Source: Trileptium ribeirensis (lineage: Eukaryota > Nematoda > Enoplea > Enoplida > Thoracostomopsidae). Taken from it: 64,000 nt of DNA. The notes below the pieces were generated by a model. It had not been told where the DNA came from. It saw only the letters and a list, made by a program, of their open reading frames with translations, and did not search any database. Positions within the stretch are counted from its first letter, which is position 1. The number at the start of each line of letters is the position of its first letter. Both the position numbers and the translations under genes were made by a program. Below are positions 1 to 12,990 of this stretch, one piece after another. The stretch lies in NCBI GenBank assembly GCA_030248225.1, contig JASANE010021112.1, positions 1 to 64,000 on the forward strand, read 5' to 3'.

Positions 1-479
1 ATGGGCACAAATAAATGCAATGATCACCAGAGATAACGCAATACCCACACATAGGAGCCTAAACTTTAAAGCAGAACAATAGTGGGGCGACAATGGGGAG
101 TGCAACGCGATGACAGCGACCTAAGCAGTACAGTAGAAGTAGGGCGTCGTAAGGAACAAATTAATTATAAAATGGAACGGCGCTCGGTGTCACTGTCTCC
201 GACAGGCGCGAGTGATTCGTGACTCTGTGAGTAATGGTTGGCCAACCGACTTATGTGTATATCCCAAAATGGAGTCAGCGCGAAGTGATGGAAACCGAGA
301 TACCGAGAGGAGTGAGAGGAGGAGGAGCTGAGGATCTGAAGGAACTAAAAGAACCTAATGTACCTGATATGCCGGGTGAGAAATATGGGATATGGCCGTT
401 CGGGTTCCGAGGCGATAAATCAGGCATCCGTGTCAGCGAATGACCCAAACGCTGGCACGTGTAACCCGTCTCAGGCGGC

Positions 480-860
480 TGCATATCAGAGGAAACCTAG
501 TGGACTTATGGATATGGAACCTAAGGAACTGATAGATAGACACTAATGGAATGGAACCTAGAAACACCGTTCGGAACTTCGGGGGCCGATTAATAGAGAT
601 CGCGTGTCAGGCGATGGCTCTAACGCCCACACGGCACAACCTGGTGAACCCGCGAATTTTTACAGTCATATTCAAAATTGTATGTATGTAGCGGAACCAG
701 AAGATCCTGCGAGAAATTAGTGAACTCAATGGTACGTAATGGACTTGCGGATACCGAGAACCTAGTGGAACTTAACCTAGCGGAACCTAGCGGATGGAAT
801 GGAGTACCAGTACCCTAACGGAAGGGAACCGAAACCTAAGGATAATTGAACTTAACCTCG
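480..860. repeat. Degenerate GGAACCTA-like short motif cluster
   Basis: The words GGAACCTA, GAACCTA and GGAACC recur irregularly (about 490-560, then 758-860) with interruptions. It looks like an eroded short tandem repeat. GGAACC words also fill the centre of the palindrome P1 loop near 13.55 kb, but a link is not shown. Confidence 0.4.
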
Positions 861-2945
861 CCAAATACATTGGAATTATAAACAAGCTCACACCAAGTTC
901 GGGCACCGTAGGCCCCTGTGACGTTTTTTTTTAAACCAACAAAGAAAAAGGTACAAGGAACCTGGTCAGATGCGATGGGCTTAATTAAACGGGTCGTTTG
1001 CAAAATATCCTAACTAGTTTCAAAATTCGGAATGTGTACCCCTAAATCTTCAAGGCCAGGCAGAGCCGTAGAGGACACTGGCCAGGACCACGTTGCCGAA
1101 TCGTATTAATTTATATGTAGGATCGAACTCGTATAGAGCCCGATACCCGTAACATAGGGGCAGTGGGATCTGACCAGTCATTACGGTCTGAGTCTGTCAT
1201 GGCCCGATCGAACCGGCAGGTGAACATGTGTGCGTTGGAATTCGATCACGGCACCTCCTGTAGAACCGGGAGTAGAACTGTGCCGCTCGTGAAAAGGGTT
1301 CCGACAAAACTGAGCCGAGTGCGAATGTATTTTGGTGTGGATGATCATGGCAGTCGAGGCGAGACGATGAGCCTAATTCTGAACGGTGAGAATTGGAGTT
1401 TGGAACCCGGGCAAAACGAGCGTGAACGACCGCTAGCGCGTAAGCTCAAATACTTATCAATTGTGACACCTATGGTACCCGATAACGTGAAGCGCCCGGC
1501 GAGGCGATCGGATAGGTGGACGAACGGCGAGGACGATAATGCTACTTAAGTAAACGAGAAAATTGATTGAACAACCGGTCTCGACGGACGTAATCGAACG
1601 GACATGCGGCTACACCTAGATCATTGTGAATTAGACCGATTTGGGAGCCCGCTGGACCCCGCCGCCGGGAGGCCAGCAATCCTAGTCGAAAATCTTGAAA
1701 CAGTGCTAGGCGCGCACAAACTAATGCACAACACAATCTTGATCTCGCGCGGCTAAGGGGTTGGGAGGTACTGGAAGAAAAAGTCAAGTTCAGTCTACAG
1801 GGGACTTTTTCCCAACGAGGGAGCATTCGATAATATTACTGGTTGCGGAGTCCCGAATTCCCGCACCCACTATAACTTTAGACCCCCAAACTCCTCGGCT
1901 ATTCATTCATACCCCCCTCAACTACGCGCCCCAAATAGAAACCTAGCAAGGCCTAATTTATCGAAAATTATGGTGCTGTGAGAAAAGCATTGCAGTGCCC
2001 ACATTGTGGGGTCTCACTATAATTGGAGCGTAATTCCCATACTGATCTCAATATCACGGTATTGCTGCCTCCCAGGGCTCAAACGTGTTCCCGTCTCGTT
2101 CTTGCGCGCTGTGAGCCGGGATCCTCGCATGGTGGAGGCCTGCGAAGGCTTATTGGAATTAGTTGCCCGGTGTTAAGCTCACTGAGTATTACCCGAGGCC
2201 ATCAGCTGATATACCGTTTCGGGTCCTTCAAATTGCCCAGCATGCCGAGGGAGCGTAGACACCAAATTTATGCCCTTTTTTGTCACATGACGCGTACGGG
2301 GATTTCAGGTCAGCCTTATTACCTGTGAGCAGGCTTAGGGGATGACCCTCCTCAGTGGGACCCATACCTCTAAACACGTGGGCCGGTCGTAAATCTCAAG
2401 GCCGAACACCCTCATAAACTCGCCGGCGGCTGCTGCGCTAACGGTTTCCCCATCGCAGACCCGGGGCCGCAGAATAAGTCCAAAGCCGGGGCCGGGGCGC
2501 CACGGCGAAAATTAAGCGTGGTGCAGCTGGGAACTGGTCCTAGTACGTAATACATCTGTGTACTATTCAAACTGCTTTGTCGAGGCATTTCACATTCTTG
2601 CGGCTTCTTCCCTTTGTGCAAAATAGTATAATTCAGAACGGAGGCATTGAGATAGTTGGTTACGTGTGCTCTGTATCGCAACCTCATACAATAATGCAAT
2701 ATCTAAATACGTGATTATTACCCAGATTTGCAGAACTCATAGGAATTCCCATGAAATTTTCGTGGCAATGGCAATTGAAAACCATTCCCATAAAAAGCCA
2801 TAAGACGGACGCTAACTTGTGTTATTTAGTCCGTTTTCCGACTACTTCCAGCATCAATAATATCCTGCATACGCCAAATTTAGCGGTGAAATATTGCCTT
2901 AGACTATAACCACCGCAATCAAATGAAAATACACATTCCGTCAAA

Positions 2946-3199
2946 TTAACTTTGTGGCGGACGAAAGCAAAACAAATACAAGTTTATATATAATTGTCCT
3001 TCCCAGATGTGCCACTTGTAAAAATTCCCTTTTCTAATAATCACACACAGTATTTGCGATACTCCGCGCCTTCCGGTACCAAAATCGTAATCTTGTTGAA
3101 CCTTTGCCGAAACGTCCGACCACGTGAAGTCAGGCCGAATTTGCATGTTTAGTTTCATGTTGAGAAGAACGCATGAGTGCTCTGGAATGCGCTTATCAT
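2946..3199 (-). CDS. Exon-like open segment, unknown product
   Basis: On the minus strand a plausible acceptor (tattttcag) lies just before position 3199 and is followed by an open frame down to 2946. The translation is non-repetitive and reads like ordinary protein (KRIPEHSCVLLNMKLN near the start), but I do not recognise a family. No convincing donor is visible, so the 3' limit is the reading-frame stop only. It lies outside palindrome P1. It could be a chance open frame. Confidence 0.2.
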
Positions 3200-3534
3200 C
3201 TGAAAATAAGTAAGTCTTACAAATTGAACTCCGTCGATTGATTTTGTAACAAACCTGCAAAACGAAATGTTAAGTTGAGAATTAATTATCGCAGACTTTA
3301 TAGACGTTGTATGACAGGTGGCCTACTGTTCGGAGCAGCCATTTATCGTAATCTTCTCTGTCTTAGCCAATAATTAAATTTATATTTGGAAAAACGGACG
3401 ACCGAAAATTCTCTAAAGACAACCACCTACACCAATAGCGAAATACCGCCCATTGAACAAACGCAAGATTTATTAATTTAAACTTTCGCACTGTGCAAAA
3501 TATTTGACTACACATCAACGCATAAATGCGTCAC

Positions 3535-4020
3535 TCTGAAATACAACCAAACAGACAAAAAAATCGAAAGTAAAGATAAAAATAATCTATTTGCTCCGGT
3601 AAAGGGTACTAAAATGAAGTAAAAACGTTTATTTTGCCCTCTGACCCTCTAACTTTGTGGGCGCCATACCCTGTCCCCATGGAACCATGGGTCATAGAGC
3701 GAAACAAACACCGGCAATAAGTTTCTCATGCCCGAAAAACAATAAACGGAGGTTTCTTCACAGCCGCCCAGGATGTCAAAACAAATTTTCGAATTTTTGG
3801 GTAGAGGAACCATAGGGGCACCATACCTCAAACCCCATAACTATCAAGAACTGGGGCCTTAATATGAAAACAAAAAAGATGCATATGGCATTTATCATTT
3901 TGCTATGAAATAAAATGAACCAAAGAAAAATTCGAAAGTTAAGATAAAAATAACCTTAATTTTGTGAAGGGTACTGAAATGGGGTAAAAACCGTCATTTT
4001 TGACCCGACACCCAAAACCA
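3535..4020. repeat. Tandem repeat of about 360 bp, left copies
   Basis: Two diverged units are seen. The landmark GGGTACT followed by AAATG..GTAAAAAC occurs near 3604 and 3967, and the A-rich stretch before it (cgaaag..aagataaaaataa) repeats as well. The palindrome breakpoint lies inside this array. Confidence 0.7.
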
Positions 4021-4184
4021 GCCCCAATCAAAAAACGCTCGGGGCGTATCAGCTGACCACCCTCACAACTGGGGGTCAGAACTAACCCCCACGAAATGAG
4101 GGGCACCCAAGCACAATGCCAGTTCGAATGAGCCCAAGATCATGAAAATCGGTTAAGACGTTACCGAGTTATGGCCGATCACAC

Positions 4185-4206
4185 ACAGACAGACAGACAG
4201 ACAGAA
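4185..4206. repeat. (GACA)n microsatellite, left arm
   Basis: Five GACA units sit next to a conserved stretch about 'taacgtcttaaccgatttt' read on the other strand. Mirrored by (CTGT)n at about 22843-22862. Confidence 0.85.
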
Positions 4207-4971
4207 TTTAAAAGATTTCATTCCTGCCAACACCCCAATGTCCACTACGTTCTGATAAGCATAGTCAAATTTGTTTCACTTTTAACAGTGGTTAATGCTT
4301 TTATTATTTAGAGTCCAGCACTAATATTTCATGCTTCTTCAATAATTTTCAATGTGTTCATGGTGAGCGAACCCGATTTTATAGAATTAAAATGTTACAT
4401 TTTAGCCTCTCCATAGAATGGCTGCCATGCCCTCTGCCAAATTTTGGGTTGCAAAAATATAGCTGGCACCACAAATAACCGCTGTAACAAAAACGATTAT
4501 AAAAAAATTCAAAGGCTCTGCTTACATTTTCATTATTTATGACACTCTAAGCAAAATAAACTGTGGTCCACAAATTAGCATTTCCAGCAGAGCAAATACA
4601 ACGATACACCTGTTGTAACTGTATGGAAAACGCTATAAAATGTTTTACTAGTGCCCAATTCACCAACAAGGAAGATTCCCCAGGCATTTTCGGTTCCTAA
4701 AGTTGGAAGCCGGCTTGTCCAAAATGGGAAACGGCCTATCAGAGGTGCATCAAGCTCACAGAGGTTCCATCCCAGTTCATGCCCACAGGTGCATTTTGGT
4801 TCCACCACTTTCAGACCCCGGTTCTTTTTACTGCGGCTAAAAATTGCCAAATTTCTGACAGTTGGGCTAAAAATACTCAAATTTTTCGCTGAAAAATATC
4901 AAAATTCTCCTCTGCAAGTCTTAAAGTATTCCTTGTTACATTGTTGAAGTGGGTCGTTAAATTACATATAT

Positions 4972-5177
4972 ATGTTGTGGTTCAAACAACTAACAAGCAA
5001 AAGAGAATGATTTATTACAAGAAAAAGAAACAGTCTATATACAGTATAGAACGAGAAATATTGCATCAGCCTTGCTATACAATATGCATAATTAGGCGTG
5101 GTAATGTTTGGTGAGCATCTTGTCATTTTCATGTTGTTACATCATCTTGACACGTTGGCAAAGAAATAGTTCCTACG
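4972..5177 (-). repeat. 3' LTR of left-arm Ty3 element (206 bp)
   Basis: Matches the right-arm 3' LTR. Its first bases carry a one-base insertion and one substitution (CGTAGG instead of TGTAGG). Confidence 0.88.
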
Positions 5178-8053
5178 AATACTTCCCCTCTAGATGACAG
5201 TCGATATCGAATCCGGAAACTTGACATTTCCGAGAAAATCGTCGAAGCTGGCCATCCACTGCGGATGTCGCAGAAGTTGTCGGATCGTTGTCGATGAAGG
5301 TAGGCTTGAGGCGGTCGATAGAAACTACTTCATTACCTTCCAAACTTGTCAATGGTGAAATGTTTGACGTTTCGCTTGATGACTCGGAAACGCCCATGGT
5401 CAGAAAATGTAGAGGCTTACCCGGGATAGCATAGTGTCGCAAGAAAACGAAGGCTGATCGCTGAAGCGACGAAGGGACGTATGATGGTCGTTCAACCGAT
5501 CGAGTAGAAGTTGGTTGGAGATTTTGACACATTGAACACCGTAAACGATCAGCAAATGATGTGGGATAATAGGGATTGGTTGAGAGGACGTAAAGGAATC
5601 AGTTTACACCGGGAAGTCGAATTAGCCAACCATAAACCATTTCAGCTGTTGTTGCATTGATGTCTTCCTTGATTGTTGATCGGATACCAAGGAGCGCCAA
5701 AGGCAAAACTTCCGTCCAGCGTTGGGTATTGTCGTGAGCTTTGAGAGCAGCTTTAAGTTGACGATGAAGTCGCTCCCAGCCATCCCATTAGCCATCGGAT
5801 GATAAGCTGTCGTTCGAAAGTGACTAACTCCCAATAGACGAGTAAGTTTGGCGAATAATGAGGATTCGAACTGACGACCGCGATCGGTGGTAATATAAGT
5901 CGGCACTCCAAAATGAGATACCCAACCGAACACCAGGGCTTTGGCGACGGCCTCCTTTGTAATGTTGGCGATTGGAATTGCTTCGGGCCAACGGGAAAAT
6001 TGATCGACAATAGTTAGAAGGTACGCTTGACCATCCGAAGGAGGAGAACGGACCAACAATATCAACATGAATGTGATCGAATCGGCGATCAGTAGGTTGA
6101 AACTGATCGAGGGGTGAAATCGTATGGCGGCTGATTTTGGTTCGCTGACACTCGAGACACGTTTTGGCCCATCGACGGACATCTTGATTGATTCCGGGCC
6201 ACACAAATCGTTGCGTGACCAAGCGTTGTGTCGCTCGTATGCCAGGATGAGAAAGGGAATCCAAACTGTCGAAAGCAGCTCGGCGAAACGACACTGGCAG
6301 CCAGGGACGAGCAACACCAGGTTGATACGTCGCACATGATCGGGCGAGAGCACATAGGAACGACAACTGACTTTAATTGAAGCGATGAGTCGTTTGCGTG
6401 CTGTAGCAAACAATCGGTAGACTGCTCATCGGCGAGAAGATTGTAGTCGATTCCAACCGAAGTAGCATGGACTCGGGACAATGCATCGGCTGCTTGATTG
6501 CTTGCACCTTTGATATGGCGGATGTCAGTTGTGAATTCGGCTATAAACGATAGATGACGCAGCTCGCGAGGGGATTGCCGCTCCGATTGAGTTCGAAGCG
6601 CAAAAGTTAGTGGTTTGTGATCGGTGAGCACAAAGAACTGACGCCCTTCGACCATGTGTCGGAAATGACGGATTGCCAGGTAGATTGCCAGCAGTTCTCG
6701 ACCGAACGTGCTATACTTGACCTCTGCGGGTGACAGCTTTTTGGAGAAGAACGACAGTGGTTCGAAAACGCCGTTGTGCTCTTGTTGAAGCACTGCGCCA
6801 ACAGCTACATCAGATGCGTACGAAGATGATGTTGAGGGAGGCATCGGGATGTGGATGTGTTAACATTGACGCGTTGGCCAAAGCTTTTGTTTGCAGGCAA
6901 CGAATGCAGCAGACGATGTTTCGCACCGAGGAATGTTGTTGTGCCCGGCTTCAGCATTACGAGTAAGGTTAGTTGGCGGGGAAGTTATTTCGGCACATTT
7001 AGGAATAAAACGATGATAAAAGTTCAGCATTCCGAGGAATTCTTGCAGCTTTTTCACAATATCCGGTTGAGGGAATTCTTGAACTGCTTGAACTTTGGAC
7101 TCGAGAGGGCGAATTCCACTGTTGTCGACAAAATGTCCAAGAAATTCGAGGAATGTTTCGCCGAATTGACATTTTTGGGGATTGATCGTCAATCCGAAAT
7201 CGTCGAGGCGTTGGAACAGCTGTTCGAGATGTTGCTGATGGTCGTCGTGAGTTTTGCTGGCCACTAAGATGTCGTCAAGGTAGGCATAGCAGAAGTCCAA
7301 ACCACGGATAATTTGATCGATGAACCGCTGAAACGTTTGAGCGGCATTGCGGAGACCAAAAGGCATTCGAACATACTCGAAGAGACCAAACGGTGTGACG
7401 ATTGCTGTCTTGGGAATGTCTTCGTCGGCCACTGGAATTTGATGATAGGCTCGAACCAAATCCACCTTCGAGAAAATCGTCTTGCCAGCCAAAGACGCGG
7501 TGAAATCTTGGATGTGAGGAATGGGATTCCGATCCGGGATCGTTGAATTGTTGAGTGCTCTGTAGTCACCGCATGGACGCCAGTCACCGTTTTTCTTGGG
7601 GACCAAGTGCAATGGCGAGGAGAACAACTCGATGATGGCCGGATAATGCCCAATTCGAGCATGTAATCGAATTCGTCTTTGGCAATCTTGAGTTTGCCTG
7701 GAGGCAGTCGACGAGGACGGCTGTGAACAGGCGGGCCTTTTGTTTTGATATGATGACGTACCGAGTGACGAAGGTTGTTGGTGAAACTGGTGGGACTGGT
7801 GATGCGAGGGGAATTCCTTCAGGATTCGAGAGTACTGCGATGTACCGTGAGGGTCGAAGATAGCAAGCTGCCTGGACTGGACGTCGGCATGGATACCTTG
7901 AATTGACACCCGGGTTATCCCATCATGCAGGCGAAGTCGCTTGACGTCAGGAACGAGGTCGAAATGCGAAAGGAAATCTACGCCAAGGATTGAATGACTG
8001 ACGTCGGCAATGACGAATACCCATCGTAGAATTCGCTTGACACCGAAATCCAA
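5173..8053 (-). pseudogene. pol: Ty3 pol remnant, left arm
   Basis: Mirror of the right-arm pol. Reverse transcriptase (with YAYLDD), RNase H (TDHKPL) and integrase parts are all recognisable but in shifted frames. The RT segment ends near 6860, RNase H plus the start of integrase near 6089, the rest of integrase in a third frame, and the C-terminus in a fourth. This copy cannot encode a full polyprotein. Confidence 0.88.
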
Positions 8054-8258
8054 CGTGAGAGAACGGGTTGTCGTATTGTGCGGGTTGTCGTATTGTTCGC
8101 CGCTTGCAGTTGTGGGGTCGATTGAGGACGGCGTCGATCAACCGCGGAGGCTTTGAGGACACTGACCTGTGCGCCGGTGTCGATGAGAAACCGATGCCCA
8201 GAACCCGGTCCACGACAAAGAAAAGACGGTTGAGAGAGGCGGGAGCACTCGTCGTGGC

Positions 8259-9130
8259 TAATGTCCCGCGTTGCCGTTTCCCGACATCGAACACGGGGAT
8301 CGACATTTCGTTGCAGATGACCCAAATTTCGCATGATACCAGCACACGCCATCTTGCCGTTGACCTTGTCGAGATTGACTGCGCGGCCTTGCTCGGGATT
8401 GAGACACTTCGACGCCCTCGGTGGTTAAATGACAACGAAGATACCATTCGTCGAAGACTTTGAACCTCTGCCCGCAAGGACTGGATCTCGGTTGATACCG
8501 GTGGATCGCTCGTCATGGCTGACACGGAGGAATCGCTCGTCATGGTCGGGCTCGCCAATGTTGTGGTTGATACAATCGGCGACGCCACCTCCATGACTTT
8601 ATCCGCCAATGTTGCCGCTGCTTCAAGGGTCGGGCTGTCTGCTGCCGTGATCACCATTTGAACATGGGTTGGCAGACGCTGGAGAAACAGCTGACGAAGG
8701 ATTGAATCGTCGAGGGGATGAAGAATGCGAACCGAGCAGCTGACGCATGTGGCGGAGGAGTTGACTCGGTTTTCGATCGCCAAGCTCTTCAGCGTTGAGT
8801 AGCTATCGAACTCGTCGTTGGTCGGATGCCGAAAGTCGTCGAACGAGTTGTTCTCGAAGCACATCGTATGGGTTGTCGCTCGGCGGATTGATGAGAAGAT
8901 CTCGCACTTCTGTCGCATGCTCAGGCGCCAGGGACCCGACGACGTAGTAGAACTTTGTTTGTTGCGTCATAATGGCACGGGTAGCGAACTGGGCCTCGAC
9001 CTGGGCAAACCACAATTCTGGATCGGCAGGCCAAAACGGGGCAACTTGATCGTCGCGGCTGAAACGATCGCTTGATCAGGGCCTTGCATTGACACGGACT
9101 GACTTGACTCTTTGCGAGGATCGATCGACA
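8259..9130 (-). pseudogene. gag: Ty3 gag remnant, left arm
   Basis: Mirror of the right-arm gag at 17949-18820. Fragments contain PPSDNPYDVLREQLVRRL and LQRLPTHVQMVITAADS, in different frames. Broken by frameshifts. Confidence 0.75.
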
Positions 9131-9510
9131 TGACAACTGACCCAACGAGGATTCGCCGGATTCAAACGAATCGAAACGAACACACTCGCAAACGGCACGG
9201 CTTGTTGCGCAACCGGAGTAATCGACACGGCTCGATTGAATCGAACGGTTGATCAGAGGACTTGCTTGACTCGAACGGTAGATTTCGGCAAACGGACCAT
9301 GAATTGATCGTCAAAACGGAACGGCTTGCAAGCAGCTGACGTACCACAAAACACAAAACTATGAAAACCAAGTTGTTGAAAAAACAAACAAAGTCGGCTG
9401 TTAGAGTAGAACCGGCGACCTAACCGATGGAAGTCAAACGCCGTACCAATAAGCCAAACTACAGTTGATGAAAGAAAACAAAACGTTGAACCATCACGTC
9501 GGGTTCACCA

Positions 9511-9741
9511 ATGTTGTGGTTCAAACAACTAACAAGCAAGAGAGAATGATTTATTACAAGAAAGAAGCAGTTTATATACAGTATAGAACAAGAAATATTG
9601 CATCAGCCGTATTGCATCAGCCTTGCTATACAATATTCATAATTAGGCATAGTAATGTTTGTGAGCATATTTTCATTTTCATGTTGTTACATCTTCAGTT
9701 GTTACATCATCTTACACGTTGGCAAGAAAATAGTTCCTACA
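9511..9741 (-). repeat. 5' LTR of left-arm Ty3 element (231 bp)
   Basis: Starts TGTAGGAACTA and ends CCACAACAT on the minus strand. Same length as the right-arm 5' LTR, with the same extra internal duplications relative to the 3' LTR. Confidence 0.9.
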
Positions 9742-10849
9742 CATATTTGACGTTTTCTCTAACAGCTACAGTATTTTATGATCTTTTCAGTTCAACTGGG
9801 TAAGCCCCAAGTTATGCAGGGGGAAATTGCAGCGTAAACTATTTTCAGCTCACCCAGTTCTGAACTGGTTCATGCCTCCAGGTATATTTTTGTTGGTATG
9901 TAGAGAGTATGGGACCGAGGAAACCCAGTTCAGAAGCCAAAGGTAAAATTTTGGTTGAGTTGACAAGCAGATATCCATCAAACACATCTGTTGATGAGTA
10001 AACATATTAATGACAGCTATAGATAATACCACGATCAACCCGTTTCACCCTCGCTTGCGTTACGACATATATATTTTTATTGCATAGACAGTATTTAATG
10101 AACATATAACAAAAGTTAAAACAAACAGTATAAGCTTAAACACTTGCATCAAAAAGCGTAGTAATGCTAGAAGAAAATGAAATGGCAAAAAAGCAATTAA
10201 AATTATCTTTTACTGTATTGCTTCAATCGAGTGAGTCGAGTAATTGGGTTAAGTAGCAATGCACGATATACGAGAATTTTTACGTGCCACAACGCCAATA
10301 CGGCGACTGCCTTCAGACTAAAAATATTTTATAATTAACATCTTTTTCAAGAGCATAAAAATAAATTAATCAAATTTTGAGTAATACACCAGCGAAAAAA
10401 GTAAAAACTACGATCCCCTGAAGTATTCCCGTAAAATGTTGACTACTAGAAACCTTACTAGAAAATTGGTTACCGAATCTGCTTCAATAAGGCCCAATTC
10501 TTGTAACAAGTTGTAACTATAGTGAACGTACCACCATTATTAAAGATTAACAAGATATAGCTAAATATATCTTTATCCATGATTATGGTGTAGTTAAGCC
10601 TTGATACATGTCAGTTAATTTCCAGCAAACCCGCAACTGTGGCAATATTAATGGAGATCCGACTAAAACAAAAACATTTAATGCCCGTATTATACACCTT
10701 GTAATAAAAAAGCCCACAATCTTTCGTATAAGAGGAAATAGCAGAACCATTTTATCAAATAGGGCTGCAATAATGTAATTCAGGGAAACATCAGGTGGTC
10801 ACTACTAAAAGCGAACTAAAATCATAATATAACACACAAATTCTATTAG
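9742..10849. repeat. Non-coding repeat block between Ty3 and LINE-A (left arm)
   Basis: No coding frame. It holds a copy of the end motif CGTTTCACCCTCGC (10041-10054) that also occurs in palindrome P2, and a CATCAAACACATCTG element next to it. Otherwise AT-rich with nothing recognised. Confidence 0.5.
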
Positions 10850-11333
10850 CCCATTGTATAGCCAATCAATGTACAATAAACCCAAACCTAGGTTAGTGCA
10901 GACCTAAGCTTTATAATTACTTAACCACAAGTATTTCACCTGTTAAAACCTAAAGGAGAATTTGCTGTTAATGAAATTTTGAAAGATCGTGACGGTTCAT
11001 ATATTTCATGTTTTATCCATCGTATTCGTATGTGGCAAGATTGTTTTTTGTAATTTGCTAACAAGACGTTTTTCCACGTAATTTGCCCTTTAACGGTTTT
11101 TTAATGAAAGATGAGACTCTGTCCCACATTAGAAGAAAAAATTTGCATTGAAGCAAATGCGTTCACAAATAGCTCCCATTGAAAATGATCTTTCAGCCAA
11201 CATCTGAAGAACGTTAAGTAAAATGCCCTGGATCGTTTCCACAGTCTAAAATTAAAAAATTGGCAAGACGAATCTATTCCTAACAATTGGTTATTGGCGT
11301 TAATTTTGCCTCTTTGCATTAAAAAGAGTGACA
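10850..11333 (+). mobile_element. LINE-A, N-proximal RT part (left arm)
   Basis: Mirror of complement(15767-16244). The translated text (GEFAVNEILKDRDGSYIS, then IPNNWLLALILPLHKK in the better copy) fits the linker and first RT block of a LINE. Frames are broken in this arm. Reading is cut at the CACC run near 11333, where the opposite-strand LINE-B ends. Confidence 0.6.
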
Positions 11334-12137
11334 CCACCACCACCTCATCCTTTTTAGAGTCGATTGGTTCTATCGCCTGCGCAACGGGTTCGACTGTACC
11401 ATGATTTCAGCTCGTTTCTCCATTTTATCCCTGTGTTGGTGTCCTCTTTTCGCAGACCCATCAATCGCGTATCTTTTTCCACCACCTCTTCCAGTTCTTC
11501 TTGGGTCTTCCACGTGGTGCTATCCCTCGGAGTTTTACACCTGCGGCCATTTTCGTTATTCCACTCGTCCTTCGCTGCATATGACTGTACCACCGCAGCC
11601 TTCGATTTGCAGCTCTATTTCCAGCGCCATAAGGCCGAGTGTGGCTGCAACCTCCTCACTACGTTTCCTGTCTTCTTCTCCCACCGGGTCGTCCACCGCA
11701 TCATCTTTCTGTCGGTTGTGAGTAGAGGAGCGGCAGCTTCTTTCGTGAGTGCCCGACATTCGGAGACATCGGCAAGCACTGGCCGGTATACCGCGTGGTA
11801 TACCTTTACGCGTACTTTGGCCGGCAGTCGCTTGTCAGGTAGCAAGCTGGCGAGCTCTTTCCATTTCATCCAAGCTGCCTGACTTCGAGCCCTGGCGGCT
11901 CGCTTAACATCGGCCCTGTAGTCGATTGTGTCTCCGAGATATGTGAACCTGTCCACAATATCGAACTTTTTGTCGTCAACGTGGAGTTCAGTGTCAGGAC
12001 GAGTAGGATGTTGGCATTCGCGACATGTAAAGTTGACGTTTGAACGAGGGCGCGCTCGGAGGCCGGAACATCGAAAGTGCACCCACTTTCCACAGCGATG
12101 ACACAGTAGATTTGTCGGGCGAATTCGCCGTGAGTAC
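11334..12137 (-). mobile_element. LINE-B fragment inserted in LINE-A (left arm)
   Basis: Mirror of 14959-15766. It encodes a PHD-like Cys/His segment (CGKWVHFRC), FTYLGDTIDYRADVKRAARA and the C-terminal RT-associated region with GRPKKNW-type text in broken form. The 3' tail is a GGTGGTGGTG run on the minus strand. Several frame breaks are specific to this arm. Confidence 0.7.
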
Positions 12138-12870
12138 TGGCGTTCGTCACGGCTCCATATTGTCCCTCACATTATTTAATTACGTCATTGACTGAGTTCT
12201 GCAGAACAGCAGAATTGGGGGGGGGTAGATTTGTTTCCATCTGGTAGAGGATAGTCATTGGAATTAGACTTTGCAGACGACATTGCTCTATTTGCTGAGT
12301 CAAAAGATGACACGCCTAATGACTAGCGGTTCTACGGAAACAGCGTGTCCGTCGTCTAACGTCAATGTTTCAACACCAAAATACTATATTGCTGCATGCC
12401 TATTGTACCTTGAGTTACTTTGAATCGGTCAGTCACCGAAGCGACCGCTTCGATAGTTGTGACATAAACGCCCTGACGGGTCCTTTGTATGATATTTGTG
12501 TAAAAGTCGGCAAAGCACATTGCATCTTATTTTGTTTATGGGTACAAACTTTAGCGTCAGCGTGGTATATCACTAAATACAAAAGCTAAAGTTTTTTATG
12601 ACGCATGCGTTCACTCTGTTCTACTGTATGGTTGTGAAACATGGCAATTAAAGAGCCGTACAATGATGTAGTCGGTGCTCGGACATAACTGTTGGTGCAG
12701 TGTTTGAATATGTAGCCAATTAGATCGTGCTTCAAATGTGGAAATTTCGCGTCGTTTCACGCTTTCATGAACAAATCAGTTCTGTCATTATTGGGAGGAA
12801 GCTTCGTTGGTTGGGGCATGTTTTACATGTGGATGACCGGGGTTGGGGTTTCGAGGTTTTCATACCTGTA
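12138..12870 (+). mobile_element. LINE-A, RT catalytic and C-terminal part (left arm)
   Basis: Mirror of complement(14155-14958). Recognisable text includes FADD (cagacgacattgctc near 12272), a SVLLYGCETWQLKSRT-like stretch near 12615, and RKLRWLGHVLHVDD near 12798. After about 12870 the sequence degrades into a G-biased stretch. Confidence 0.7.
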
Positions 12871-12894
12871 GGTATACTTTACTGGATAAAGACC

Positions 12895-12990
12895 GTTTGG
12901 TGTAGTCGGGGGGGCGAAGTGGGGGGGTGGGGGGGTGGTTAGTGGGTAGGAGGGTAGGGGGTGGGGATGTGGTTATGTTTGAGGAGTTTT
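12895..12990. other. G-biased degenerate stretch at the end of LINE-A
   Basis: This is positionally homologous to complement(about 14085-14200) but most A and C positions appear as G (runs such as GGGGGGGTGGGGGGGTGG). Sequence matching the other arm resumes at TTTGCCGCAG near 12996. Confidence 0.55.

Larger units (their letters stand above)
1..3534. other. Left flank, no recognised gene
   Basis: Only short open frames are present, none with a recognisable domain. Apart from a degenerate GGAACCTA-like motif at about 480-860 and one exon-like segment on the minus strand (2946-3199), I see no repeats or transposon parts here. The 128-codon open frame at 1163-1549 has no family features and is not supported as a gene. 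Confidence 0.5.
4972..9741 (-). mobile_element. Ty3/gypsy LTR retrotransposon, decayed left-arm copy
   Basis: Full-length but dead copy, in minus orientation, of the element at 17338-22080. It has LTRs at 9511-9741 (5') and 4972-5177 (3') and the same CATAT (ATATG on the minus strand) duplication on the 5' side (9742-9746); on the 3' side CATAT is at 4965-4969 with two extra bases (AT) before the LTR. Pol is split over at least four frame segments (8053-6860, 6844-6089, 6413-5622, 5532-5173) by small indels, for example one base lost near 7622. Protease DTG is at 8173-8181. Confidence 0.93.

Noticed and set aside
1163..1549. 128-codon open frame
   Set aside because: No recognisable domain, and the composition does not differ from surrounding non-coding sequence.
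8068..8463. Plus-strand open frame of 131 codons, and similar antisense frames along the Ty3 element
   Set aside because: Shadows of gag/pol on the opposite strand, mirrored in both arms.
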